A DNA stretch of 16,779 nt from Ruminococcaceae bacterium UBA6855 (GCA_002451755.1 DKDF01000086.1:1-16779), one strand, 5' to 3'. Positions 7,208-14,055 are shown, counted from the first letter of the stretch. Notes: generated from the letters alone by a model not told the origin. Made by a program: numbers and translations.

Positions 7208-8392
7208 TTATTTTACATATACTATGTCGAGCTCGTTGCAAGGTCCGCCCAGCTTCTGCTTCCCGGCGGAGTTGAGTCCGAGCATGCCGTTTGCCGCGAA
7301 AAATTCGCTCTCGATAACGCACGGTTTGTTGAGGTCCTTGAGCTGAGTCGCCTTTGTGCCGGTCGTGTTGCCTATACCCTTGACATACATCGACGAGCAG
7401 TTGCCGCCGTTTAGCAAAAACGCATTTCTCGCGCCGTATGCTATGAGGACTTTCGTCATGTTGTCGAGCGGCATAAATTCGCCGACAGCCATGATATATT
7501 TGTTCTCCGATATCTGTGCGAACACCGTGCGGTTGTGATAGTAAGTGTCGTGCTCGTTGGTCGCCTTGCCGTTCGCTATGACCTGCCACTGATAGCGCAG
7601 GGAATTGTAAACGCCCTGCGAGATATAAGATTTGCAGTTCTCGTTTGTGAGCGTTTCGACTTTCCATGTGCCGTTTTTGTATATCAGCAGTCTTCCCTGC
7701 CCGCTGCCGTCGGTCGAAACGACCGAGCCGCTGCGAATAGTCGGCGCACCTTTTTTATATGTTGAACCTGCTTCGCCGTTTATCGCTATAAGCGCGTCGC
7801 TCTTTCTGCCCATGTCTTCGACCTTGCCGACATTCGTGCCGAGGAGCTGTTGGCTCGAGGCAACGCCGATATGCTCGGGCGAGCAGGTGATTATCGCTAT
7901 ATTGACTACCGGCTGATAAGTGACCGTCTTGTCGTAGTCGATAGCGCCGTCCGCGTTCGCTTTTTTGAAAGCCTGAGTTATCTGCGACCCGTAAGCGATT
8001 CTGTGAATTTCGATATTCACTCCGTTTGAATTGAGCTTCCACGCCCTGAGCACTTTTGCGCCGGTGATGCTTTTGACGCTTCCTGCGCTGACTTCAAGCT
8101 TGCCTTTTGAAGCTGAGCCGGAATTATTCGATTTTGCAGTTGTCGCGGGCTTCGATGCCGGTTTATCTGCCGCAGGCTTCTGCGTGCTCTGTGCAGTGCT
8201 ATCCTCTGCGGATTCGGATACCGCTTCGGAGCCCGTCTCTTCTGCACTCGTCTGCGCATTGACTTCTGTTTCTTCGGCGGATGTGTTTTCTGCCGCAGTT
8301 GTGTCCGCTTCGGGCGTTTTGCTGCCGCACGCCGTGAAGCTCATGAAAATCAGCAGGCAGGCGAGTAAAAGCGCGAATAATTTTCTCGTCAT
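7208..8392 (-). CDS. Lipoprotein with phosphodiester glycosidase (NAGPA-like) domain
   Basis: 394 residues. Residues 1-21 form a lipoprotein signal ending in SFTAC, with Cys22 the lipidation site. Residues 23-105 are a low-complexity Ala/Thr/Ser/Glu/Lys linker that would span the wall. Residues 110-394 carry the NAGPA/DUF2233 layout: DALIAINGEAG (199-209), NRTVFAQISENKYIMAVGEF (287-306) and LIAYGARNAFLLNGGNCSSM (316-335). Family members usually have LDGGGSS in the last motif; here it is LNGGNCSS, so the acidic residue is Asn. Typical members cleave sugar-phosphodiester bonds, for example in wall polymers; activity is uncertain here. The ATG at 8392 follows GGAGGAGG and replaces a start 30 bases upstream. 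It is the first gene of the envelope operon. Confidence 0.85.
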   Translation of the reverse strand: MTRKLFALLLACLLIFMSFTACGSKTPEADTTAAENTSAEETEVNAQTSAEETGSEAVSESAEDSTAQSTQKPAADKPASKPATTAKSNNSGSASKGKLEVSAGSVKSITGAKVLRAWKLNSNGVNIEIHRIAYGSQITQAFKKANADGAIDYDKTVTYQPVVNIAIITCSPEHIGVASSQQLLGTNVGKVEDMGRKSDALIAINGEAGSTYKKGAPTIRSGSVVSTDGSGQGRLLIYKNGTWKVETLTNENCKSYISQGVYNSLRYQWQVIANGKATNEHDTYYHNRTVFAQISENKYIMAVGEFMPLDNMTKVLIAYGARNAFLLNGGNCSSMYVKGIGNTTGTKATQLKDLNKPCVIESEFFAANGMLGLNSAGKQKLGGPCNELDIVYVK

Positions 8393-8449
8393 ATGTATCC
8401 TCCTCCTGAATATTTCTTCCAAATCGATTATATCATTGTGCCGAACTGA

Positions 8450-8477
8450 ATTATATGCTGCAAGCGCATTTTGACAA
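8450..8477 (-). promoter_or_regulatory. Promoter of the envelope operon
   Basis: On the minus strand TTGTCA (8472-8477, 5/6), a 16-base spacer and a perfect TATAAT (8450-8455) give a strong match. A second perfect TATAAT with an extended TGA in front lies closer to the gene (8427-8435) and could be an alternative start. Confidence 0.6.
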
Positions 8478-8563
8478 ATAATTTTTCGTCATTTTGCACT
8501 CTTTTTTATATAGTATATATGTATATTCTCTCTTAATTTTTGCTTTAATGCGCTGATACTTTA

Positions 8564-8572
8564 TGATATAAT
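8564..8572 (+). promoter_or_regulatory. Extended -10 promoter of the apgM-metY operon
   Basis: TGA-TATAAT (8564-8572) is a full extended -10 element. The -35 region at 17 bases (TTTAAT, 8544-8549) is poor, as is usual for such promoters. Transcription would start near 8579, leaving a leader of about 90 bases before the ATG at 8668. Confidence 0.55.
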
Positions 8573-8592
8573 TAAAGCAGCGGCGGGCGAGT

Positions 8593-8631
8593 ATGCATAT
8601 GCTAACCGAACTTGCCGCGCCCGATATGCAT
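8593..8631 (+). other. Leader hairpin ahead of apgM-like gene
   Basis: Arms ATGCATAT (8593-8600) and ATATGCAT (8624-8631) are perfectly complementary around a 23-base GC-rich loop, and CGGGC (8584-8588) can alternatively pair with GCCCG (8619-8623). It lies wholly in the predicted leader. It matches no riboswitch or T-box that I recognise, and no terminator follows, so any control would have to be at translation or stability. Confidence 0.3.
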
Positions 8632-8667
8632 CGTTTGTGCATAAATTCTCTGAAAGGGTGAAGATAT

Positions 8668-9879
8668 ATGAAATATGCTGTAGTTCTCTGCGACGGCATG
8701 GCGGATTATCCCGTTGAGGCTCTCGGCGGCAAGACGCCGATGGAAGTTGCAAAGAAGCCCAATATCGATGCGCTCGCGTCGAAGGGTGAAGTCGGACTTG
8801 TCAGAACCGTTGCCGCCGGACTCAAACCAGGCAGCGATGTTGCAAATATGAGCGTGCTCGGATTCGATCCGAAGAAGTGCTACACCGGCCGCTCGCCCCT
8901 TGAGGCGGTCAGCATCGGAGTCAAGATGAGCGAAACGGATATCGCTCTGCGCTGCAACCTTGTCACCTTGAGCGACGAGGCGAATTACGGCGCAAAGACC
9001 ATGCTCGACTACTCCGGCGGCGATATCTCGACCGAAGAGGCGGCGCAGATAATAAAAACCGTGCAGGAGCATTTCGGCAGCAGCGAATTCGATTTTTACA
9101 GCGGCGTGGCTTATCGCCATTGCCTTATCGTACATAACGGCACGACGGATCTCGGCAAGATGACTCCTCCGCATGATATCTCCGGCAGAGTTATCGGCGA
9201 GTATCTTTCGACTTCGCCGAACGCCGAAAAGCTTATCGCCATGATGCGCGAGAGCTACGACATTTTGAAGGATCACCCCGTGAACAAGAAGAGAATAGCC
9301 GAGGGCAAGCTCCCCGCAAATTCTATCTGGCTCTGGGGCGAGGGAAGCCGCCCGGCTCTGCCGTCCTTTGAAGAGAAGTTCGGCGTGAAAGGCAGCATCG
9401 TCTCGGCAGTTGATCTGCTCAAGGGCATCGGCATCTGCGCGGGCATGAACACCCCCGAAGTCGAGGGCGCGACCGGCTATATCGACACGAATTTCGAGGG
9501 CAAAGCGAACGCCGCAATCGACGAATGGCGTAAAGGTCAGGACCTTGTCTATATTCATGTCGAGGCTCCCGACGAGTGCGGCCACAGAAACGAGCCTGAG
9601 AATAAAGTCAAGGCAATCGAGCTCATCGACAGCCGCATAATGCCTATAATCCTTGACTATCTCAACACTCAGGACGATTATAAAGTCATGGTTCTGCCGG
9701 ATCATCCGACCCCGATATCGACCCGCACACACGCTTCTGACCCTGTTCCGTATCTGATTTACCGTAAAGGTAAAGAACTTGACAGCGGCGTTGCGAGCAT
9801 AAATGAAAAATCAGCATCCGAGACCGGCAATTTCATCGATCCCGGCTTCGATCTCATGGGTCATTTTCTCAAAGACTGA
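8668..9879 (+). CDS. apgM: ApgM-family phosphoglycerate mutase / proposed homoserine kinase
   Basis: 403 residues, the normal length for archaeal-type cofactor-independent phosphoglycerate mutases of the alkaline phosphatase superfamily. Visible are the first metal ligand in VLCDGMADYP (D9), the nucleophile region GSDVANMSVLGFDP (S62), the YTGRSPLEA segment (72-80), EAPDECGH (near 298-305) and the distal metal ligands in LPDHPTP and RTHASDP. A subgroup of this family is annotated as a proposed homoserine kinase because its genes sit with threonine and methionine genes. Here the next gene, 18 bases downstream and on the same transcript, uses a homoserine ester, which favours that role, though glycolytic mutase activity is not excluded. 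Ribosome site AAAGGGTG. Confidence 0.85.
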   Translation: MKYAVVLCDGMADYPVEALGGKTPMEVAKKPNIDALASKGEVGLVRTVAAGLKPGSDVANMSVLGFDPKKCYTGRSPLEAVSIGVKMSETDIALRCNLVTLSDEANYGAKTMLDYSGGDISTEEAAQIIKTVQEHFGSSEFDFYSGVAYRHCLIVHNGTTDLGKMTPPHDISGRVIGEYLSTSPNAEKLIAMMRESYDILKDHPVNKKRIAEGKLPANSIWLWGEGSRPALPSFEEKFGVKGSIVSAVDLLKGIGICAGMNTPEVEGATGYIDTNFEGKANAAIDEWRKGQDLVYIHVEAPDECGHRNEPENKVKAIELIDSRIMPIILDYLNTQDDYKVMVLPDHPTPISTRTHASDPVPYLIYRKGKELDSGVASINEKSASETGNFIDPGFDLMGHFLKD

Positions 9880-9897
9880 CAAAAAGGAGGAGACAAA

Positions 9898-11172
9898 ATG
9901 AGCTTTAATATAGAAACGAAGTGCGTGCAGTCCGGCTACACTCCGAAAAACGGCGAGCCGCGCGTTGTGCCGATAGTCCAAAGCACGACATATAAATACG
10001 AATCGAGCGAGCAGATGGGCAGGCTCTTCGACCTGCAGGAGTCCGGATATTTCTACACCCGTCTCCAGAACCCTACCAACGACTGCGTCGCCGCGAAGAT
10101 AGCCGACCTTGAAGGCGGCGTAGGCGCGATGCTCACCTCGTCCGGTCAGGCGGCGTCGTTCTTCTCCGTTTTCAATATCTGCTCCGCAGGCGACCATGTC
10201 GTTGCCGCGTCTGCGATATACGGCGGAACTTTCAATCTTTTCAATGTCACGATGAGAAAGCTCGGCATCGATTTCACTTTCGTTCGCCCCGATGCGACGG
10301 AGGAGGAGCTCAACGCGGCATTCAAAGATAACACAAAAGCCGTGTTCGCCGAGACAATCTCTAACCCCTCGCTCGTCGTGCTCGATATTGAAAAGTATGC
10401 GCGAGCGGCTCATTCCCACGGCGTGCCGCTGATAGTCGACAACACTTTTCCGACTCCGATAAACTGCCGCCCGTTTGAGTTCGGCGCGGATATAGTCACC
10501 CATTCGACCACGAAATATATGGACGGTCACGCGACAAGCGTAGGTGGAGTTATAGTTGACAGCGGCAACTTCGACTGGACTCAGAACGACAAGTTCCCGG
10601 GACTTACAACCCCCGACGAGTCGTACCACGGCGTCGTATACACCGAGCAGTTCGGCAAGGCTGCATATATAACGAAGTGCACGACCCAGCTCATGCGCGA
10701 CCTCGGCTCAATTCAGTCCCCGATGAATGCATTCCTGCTCAACCTCGGACTTGAGACTCTGCATCTGCGCATGCCGCGCCACTGCTCAAACGCTCTCGCC
10801 GTTGCAAAGTTCCTGAAGGCTCATCCGAAGATCGAGTCCGTCCGCTATCCCGGCCTTGAGGGCGACGAATACTATGACCTCGCGCAGAAGTATATGCCCA
10901 ACGGCACCTGCGGCGTCATTTCGCTGAGAATAAAGGGCGGCAGAGAGGACGCGGTCAGATTCATGGACAGCCTCAAGCTCGCTGCGATAGTTACCCATGT
11001 TGCGGACAGCCGCACCTGCTGCCTGCACCCGGCGAGCACGACCCACCGCCAGCTCACCGCGCAGGAGCTCGACGACTGCGGAGTCTACGAAAATCTCGTC
11101 AGACTCTCCGTCGGAACCGAGAATGTCGACGATATAATTGCCGATCTTGATGCGGCTCTCGCGAACGTCTGA
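9898..11172 (+). CDS. metY: O-acetylhomoserine sulfhydrylase (PLP enzyme)
   Basis: 424 residues, typical of the long O-acetylhomoserine (thiol)-lyase branch of the Cys/Met metabolism PLP family; cystathionine synthases and lyases are nearer 380. It opens with TKCVQSGYTP and PIVQSTTYKY, then YFYTRLQNPTN (51-61), SSGQAA (81-86), D181 in LIVDNTF that contacts the PLP ring nitrogen, and K206 in THSTTKYMDGH forming the Schiff base. The C-terminal SRTCCLHPASTTHRQL segment and LVRLSVGTEN are standard. It would make homocysteine from O-acetylhomoserine and sulfide in the cytoplasm. A GGAGGAG site precedes the ATG. It follows the apgM-like gene as the second gene of the operon and is closed by the terminator at 11218-11257. 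Confidence 0.93.
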   Translation: MSFNIETKCVQSGYTPKNGEPRVVPIVQSTTYKYESSEQMGRLFDLQESGYFYTRLQNPTNDCVAAKIADLEGGVGAMLTSSGQAASFFSVFNICSAGDHVVAASAIYGGTFNLFNVTMRKLGIDFTFVRPDATEEELNAAFKDNTKAVFAETISNPSLVVLDIEKYARAAHSHGVPLIVDNTFPTPINCRPFEFGADIVTHSTTKYMDGHATSVGGVIVDSGNFDWTQNDKFPGLTTPDESYHGVVYTEQFGKAAYITKCTTQLMRDLGSIQSPMNAFLLNLGLETLHLRMPRHCSNALAVAKFLKAHPKIESVRYPGLEGDEYYDLAQKYMPNGTCGVISLRIKGGREDAVRFMDSLKLAAIVTHVADSRTCCLHPASTTHRQLTAQELDDCGVYENLVRLSVGTENVDDIIADLDAALANV

Positions 11173-11217
11173 AGTTAGCAAAATAGACAAAAATCACGCG
11201 CAAAATTTTATGCATAA

Positions 11218-11257
11218 AACCCGGCTGCAAGTTTTCCTGCAGTCGGGTTGATTTTTT
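11218..11257 (+). terminator. Terminator of the apgM-metY operon
   Basis: A 12-bp stem with one G-U pair (11218-11229 with 11238-11249) and an 8-nt loop are followed by GATTTTTT, 45 bases after the metY stop. Confidence 0.85.
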
Positions 11258-11366
11258 GGCACTGTATATGCGGTTTATGCAGAATATTTCTATATAGTTA
11301 TTAAAACCGCACTGTAAAGTTTTTTACTTTACGCATATATTCCAAATGGTCATCAAAACATAAAAG
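11258..11366. other. Gene-free AT-rich spacer
   Basis: There is no coding frame or promoter of note. It contains an 8-bp direct repeat GCACTGTA (11259-11266 and 11309-11316), an inverted pair GCGGTTT (11270-11276) / AAACCGC (11304-11310), and a small hairpin with a 7-bp stem over a T5 loop (11314-11332). It leads into the DnaA-box cluster. Confidence 0.4.
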
Positions 11367-11396
11367 TTATCCACATTATCCACATAGTTATCCACA
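11367..11396 (+). other. Cluster of three consensus DnaA boxes
   Basis: TTATCCACA occurs exactly three times in the same orientation: 11367-11375, 11376-11384 (immediately adjacent) and 11388-11396. This is the high-affinity DnaA box sequence. Three perfect copies within 30 bases are far beyond chance. No dnaA, dnaN or rpmH gene is visible nearby. It could be part of a replication origin, or a DnaA-titrating/regulatory cluster like those known away from oriC in Bacillus. Confidence 0.75.
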
Positions 11397-11438
11397 TTAG
11401 CAAGGAGGAAAGCTTTACCGCTTGCGGAAAAGAATCAA

Positions 11439-11507
11439 TGAATAATTGATGAATATTGAATGAATATCAATGAATAAATTCAAAAACACGCAAAAACACG
11501 CAAAAAA
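11439..11507. repeat. Helically phased AT-rich repeats beside the DnaA boxes
   Basis: TGAATA recurs at 11439, 11450, 11461 and 11471, then CAAAAACACG at 11481 and 11491, and CAAAAAATAC at 11501. The period is 10-11 bases throughout, one DNA helical turn, so the A tracts face the same side and the DNA should be intrinsically bent and easily melted. This is the composition expected of a DNA unwinding element. The last unit merges with the T tract of the minus-strand terminator at 11502-11544. Confidence 0.55.
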
Positions 11508-11544
11508 TACCGCCCGGATTTCTGAAGGAAAAAACACGGGCGGT
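11502..11544 (-). terminator. Terminator of the DUF896/zinc-ribbon operon
   Basis: On the minus strand an 8-bp GC-rich stem (11537-11544 with 11509-11516, 20-base loop) is followed by ATTTTTTG. It starts about 20 bases after the stop of the zinc-ribbon gene. Confidence 0.7.
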
Positions 11545-11563
11545 TTCAATATTTTTATGTTGT

Positions 11564-12109
11564 TCAGCCGATGAACGGGAGACTTCTGACGAGATCGTTT
11601 ATCCCGCCGAGCGAGCCGTGGAAGAAGCTGCGCAGCATCTCGAACACAGTCATCGACGCGGTTATCGCAAACAGCACTCCGACGATTATCGCAATAATAA
11701 CGGCGAGTCCCACGCCGACCGCGAGACCTATCAGCGTGAACTGACCGATGCCCTTTGCGACCTTCGGCTTGTCGCTCTTCCATATGAGATAGAGCACGAG
11801 GCTGACGAGCGGCAGGAACCACAGCAGCGGACCGAAGAAGCCGAGGAAAAATCCGAGAACTTTCCATCCGCCGGTGCTTTCGCTTTCTGTCTCGGGCTTT
11901 TTGTTTGCTTTCGGCTGAACGGGTGCGGGAGCGGGCAGGAGAGCCGTCTCTTTCGGGATATCATTATTTACGGGCTGAGTATCTTCTGCGGCGGGCTGTT
12001 CCTGCGCCGCGCGTCTGGCGTCGCTCTCCGCGAGGCTCACCGGTTCGCCGCAATAGGGGCAGACCTTGAATCCGTCTTCGAGCTGCTTTCCGCAATTTCT
12101 GCAAAACAT
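11564..12109 (-). CDS. Zinc-ribbon membrane protein
   Basis: 181 residues. The N-terminus is a short zinc ribbon with two CxxC pairs (C3/C6 and C17/C20) of the common MFCRNCGKQL type. Residues 25-80 form a flexible Pro/Ala/Glu-rich linker. Two long hydrophobic segments follow (about 83-110 and 123-153), then an amphipathic tail. The ribbon should be cytoplasmic and the rest embedded in the membrane. Proteins of this architecture are frequent in Firmicutes and their function is generally unknown. The ribosome site is weak (AAAGAGTG). The gene lies 33 bases after the DUF896 gene, shares its promoter and is closed by the terminator at 11502-11544. Confidence 0.8.
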   Translation of the reverse strand: MFCRNCGKQLEDGFKVCPYCGEPVSLAESDARRAAQEQPAAEDTQPVNNDIPKETALLPAPAPVQPKANKKPETESESTGGWKVLGFFLGFFGPLLWFLPLVSLVLYLIWKSDKPKVAKGIGQFTLIGLAVGVGLAVIIAIIVGVLFAITASMTVFEMLRSFFHGSLGGINDLVRSLPFIG

Positions 12110-12142
12110 AATATCACTCTTTCACTTTTGTGTCCGCGCAGA

Positions 12143-12355
12143 TTACTTGTCGCCCGACTTCTTTTCGAGCTTGCGCTTGTTGCCTTTGTCGTCTATTATA
12201 TATGTATTGTCGAGCTGGGCGGTGAGACTCGCCTTGAAATCGGCGACATACTGCTTTTTGAGCCCCTCCCATTCGGCAAATTCCTCTTCGCTCAGATCCC
12301 TCTCCTGCGACAGGTGATAGAGATCGTTCATGCGCTTTATCTCTTCTTTTTTCAT
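12143..12355 (-). CDS. DUF896 (YnzC-family) small protein
   Basis: 70 residues, very close to the usual size of DUF896 proteins. It shows the family pattern: helix with KRMNDLYHLSQE, the turn DLSEEEFAEWEGLKKQYV, then FKASLTAQLDNTYIIDDKGN and a basic tail. These are soluble helical-hairpin proteins; B. subtilis YnzC is the best-known member and its role is unresolved. GGAGGC precedes the ATG at 12355 at a good distance. It is the first gene of a two-gene unit with the zinc-ribbon protein and has a near-consensus promoter. Confidence 0.88.
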   Translation of the reverse strand: MKKEEIKRMNDLYHLSQERDLSEEEFAEWEGLKKQYVADFKASLTAQLDNTYIIDDKGNKRKLEKKSGDK

Positions 12356-12386
12356 GTCTGCCTCCGTGAGCTTATATAATACATTT

Positions 12387-12415
12387 ATTATATACTATGC
12401 CGCGGATAAAGTCAA
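12387..12415 (-). promoter_or_regulatory. Sigma-A promoter of the DUF896 operon
   Basis: On the minus strand TTGACT (12410-12415, 5/6), a 17-base spacer and a perfect TATAAT (12387-12392) lie about 30 bases before the DUF896 start codon. It is the strongest promoter match in the window. Confidence 0.75.
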
Positions 12416-12490
12416 TTTGAGCGCAATTTCTACAAATTACCCATTTTTTGTTTTTCATACCTGCAAAAGTGCGCTTTATACCAAGGACTA

Positions 12491-12518
12491 TTGAATTAAA
12501 AATTAGATATGGTATCAT
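12491..12518 (+). promoter_or_regulatory. Candidate promoter of the AT-rich DUF6273 gene
   Basis: TTGAAT (12491-12496), a 16-base spacer and TATCAT (12513-12518, 5/6) preceded by TGG, an extended -10 feature. It lies about 40 bases upstream of the ATG at 12561. The surrounding DNA is AT-rich, which raises the chance of false matches. Confidence 0.4.
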
Positions 12519-12560
12519 GTTGTAAAAGGTCAAGTCTATAGATAAAACGGAGGTAAAAAC

Positions 12561-13778
12561 ATGAAAATTAGAAATATTTTTAAAGTAGTAACGGCTACAG
12601 TTTTTGTGCTTGTTATTGCGTTTGGAACTGTATTCTTAAACGCGAGAGTATTTGCACCGAAGGCGGAAGCGATGAAGAAAACATATGCAGTTGGAGATAT
12701 CATTGATTTTGGCTCTTATCCGCAGAGCAGAGTAATAGATAGCACTACTGTCTTGGCTCTTGATGAAATACCAAAAGACTGGATAAGCTATGACTATTAT
12801 AGTGGAGATGGCAAGTACGGTTCTATGGTACAGGGCGATTGGATGAAATATGCCGATATCACCTATAATGACGAGAAATATAGAGCTGTTACTTTTTCTC
12901 AATATAGAGCGGGAACATGTACCAATGCGTCTGGTCGTAATTTTATTAATCAGTCGGACAACAAATACATCATAGATAAAATTTATTATTTTAAATATGA
13001 GCCGATTGAATGGATAGTACTTGACCCGGAAGTGGGACTTGTTCTTTGTAGATATATTATAGACTGTCAGGCGTATAGCAATACAGTTTATAGTGCTGGC
13101 AGTGGCGAATGTTATAACGATATAAATCATACGAACTATGCTAACGATTATGCTACAAGCAGTATAAGAAGGTGGCTTAATGATGACTTTTACAATACCG
13201 CGTTTTCGGCATCTCAAAAAAGTAAGATAGTTACAACCGAACTTGATAATAGAGATTATATAGATACCTATAGAGAAGAATCAGGAGAGAATACTTGCGA
13301 CAAGGTTTTTTTATTATCGTGGAGTGAGATGCAAAGTATTGCATATGGATTTACGGCGGATACCAAAACAAATAAAAATCGGCGCACAGAAGGAACTGAT
13401 TATGCGAAGTGTCAAGGATTGTTTGTGAGTTCGACAGATGGATGTTCAGATCAATTATTACGCTCTGCCGGTTATGGAACAGATGATGTATATACTGTCT
13501 ATCATGACGGCAAGTTGAATGATGGAACATACGGTGGCGGTGTTAGTGATGTTTATTATGGAGCTCGCCCCGCTTTTAAATTTTCTGATTTGTCATCTGA
13601 TATATTAGAATCAGATGATACCGTTGATGTTAAGAAGAATAAAAGTAATAGTAATGATGAAACGGGTCAGCATATTGCTACTAGTAAGAGTGTGTTGGTA
13701 ATTGGACTTATATGTACAATAACGGCAATTATAATCGTGGCAGTTATTATTTTGAGCTATAAAAAGAAAAAGAATTAA
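12561..13778 (+). CDS. Membrane-anchored DUF6273-domain protein, AT-rich
   Basis: 405 residues. A basic start and a hydrophobic segment (about 8-28) form a signal/anchor. The DUF6273 signature follows: AVGDIIDFGSYPQS (43-56), FKYEPIEWIVLDPE (144-157), a YSNTVY step, SSIRRWLNDDFYNTAFS (200-216), IVTTELDN (223-230), KVFLLSWSEM (248-257) and GARPAF near 335. A charged, Ser/Asn/Asp-rich spacer (345-375) leads to a second helix (about 377-400) and a KKKKN tail, so the domain is held outside the cell. A GGAGG site precedes the ATG. Its codons are clearly more A/T-rich than the flanking genes, which suggests acquisition. No partner gene is linked. The role is unknown; a surface or adhesive function is inference. 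Confidence 0.78.
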   Translation: MKIRNIFKVVTATVFVLVIAFGTVFLNARVFAPKAEAMKKTYAVGDIIDFGSYPQSRVIDSTTVLALDEIPKDWISYDYYSGDGKYGSMVQGDWMKYADITYNDEKYRAVTFSQYRAGTCTNASGRNFINQSDNKYIIDKIYYFKYEPIEWIVLDPEVGLVLCRYIIDCQAYSNTVYSAGSGECYNDINHTNYANDYATSSIRRWLNDDFYNTAFSASQKSKIVTTELDNRDYIDTYREESGENTCDKVFLLSWSEMQSIAYGFTADTKTNKNRRTEGTDYAKCQGLFVSSTDGCSDQLLRSAGYGTDDVYTVYHDGKLNDGTYGGGVSDVYYGARPAFKFSDLSSDILESDDTVDVKKNKSNSNDETGQHIATSKSVLVIGLICTITAIIIVAVIILSYKKKKN

Positions 13779-13793
13779 TGTCCTGCAACATAA

Positions 13794-13829
13794 AGACGTT
13801 CTTTGACTTTAATTCGTCGGAGAGCGTCT
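13794..13829 (+). terminator. Weak terminator-like hairpin after the DUF6273 gene
   Basis: A 9-bp stem with one G-U pair (13794-13802 with 13821-13829) and an 18-base loop are followed only by GATTTATTCTT. It is the sole candidate stop signal between this gene and the rplM promoter. Confidence 0.35.
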
Positions 13830-14026
13830 GATTTATTCTTGACTTGTTTGTATTGATTTTCGGTTAATATATTTGAATTAATGAAAAAGTGTAGGACGGC
13901 TGATTTTATCGCGGTATCGGCAAAATTTTTTCGTAAATCATAAGCGAGCAAATGATATGAAAAAACGAGAAAACGCGAGGAAAACGGAGATAGCAAAACA
14001 TAAATTAAAATTTAAAGAAAAAGTGC
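13830..14026. other. AT-rich intergenic region before rplM
   Basis: No plus-strand gene is supported. A minus-strand frame (13775-13996) could encode about 73 residues, but it would need a TTG start, has no ribosome site and overlaps the end of the DUF6273 gene. Three imperfect 10-base units related to AAAACGNGAG run from 13961 to 13990. The low GC continues that of the preceding gene and ends near the rplM promoter. Confidence 0.4.
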
Positions 14027-14055
14027 TTGACAAGCATAGAGTGATGTGGTAATAT
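14027..14055 (+). promoter_or_regulatory. Promoter of rplM-rpsI
   Basis: A perfect TTGACA (14027-14032), a 17-base spacer and TAATAT (14050-14055) with an extended TGG in front. The transcript would begin near 14062, leaving a leader of only about 25 bases, too short for the structured L13 leader known in some Firmicutes. Confidence 0.7.

Noticed and set aside
8636..8644. Single DnaA-box-like TTATGCACA on the minus strand
   Set aside because: One isolated near-consensus nonamer in an AT-rich leader is expected by chance, unlike the triple cluster at 11367-11396.
8581..8667. T-box or SAM riboswitch ahead of the methionine-linked operon
   Set aside because: The leader is about 90 bases and lacks the T-box antiterminator bulge sequence, the SAM core and any terminator.
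11402..11449. AAGGAGG followed by a possible tiny open frame after the DnaA boxes
   Set aside because: The nearest ATG gives three codons before a stop, and a TTG start gives seven or eight with poor spacing; not a credible gene.
11481..11507. Tandem CAAAAACACG units as a CRISPR or iteron array
   Set aside because: Units are ten bases with no spacers and only two exact copies; they fit phased A-tract DNA, not a CRISPR array.
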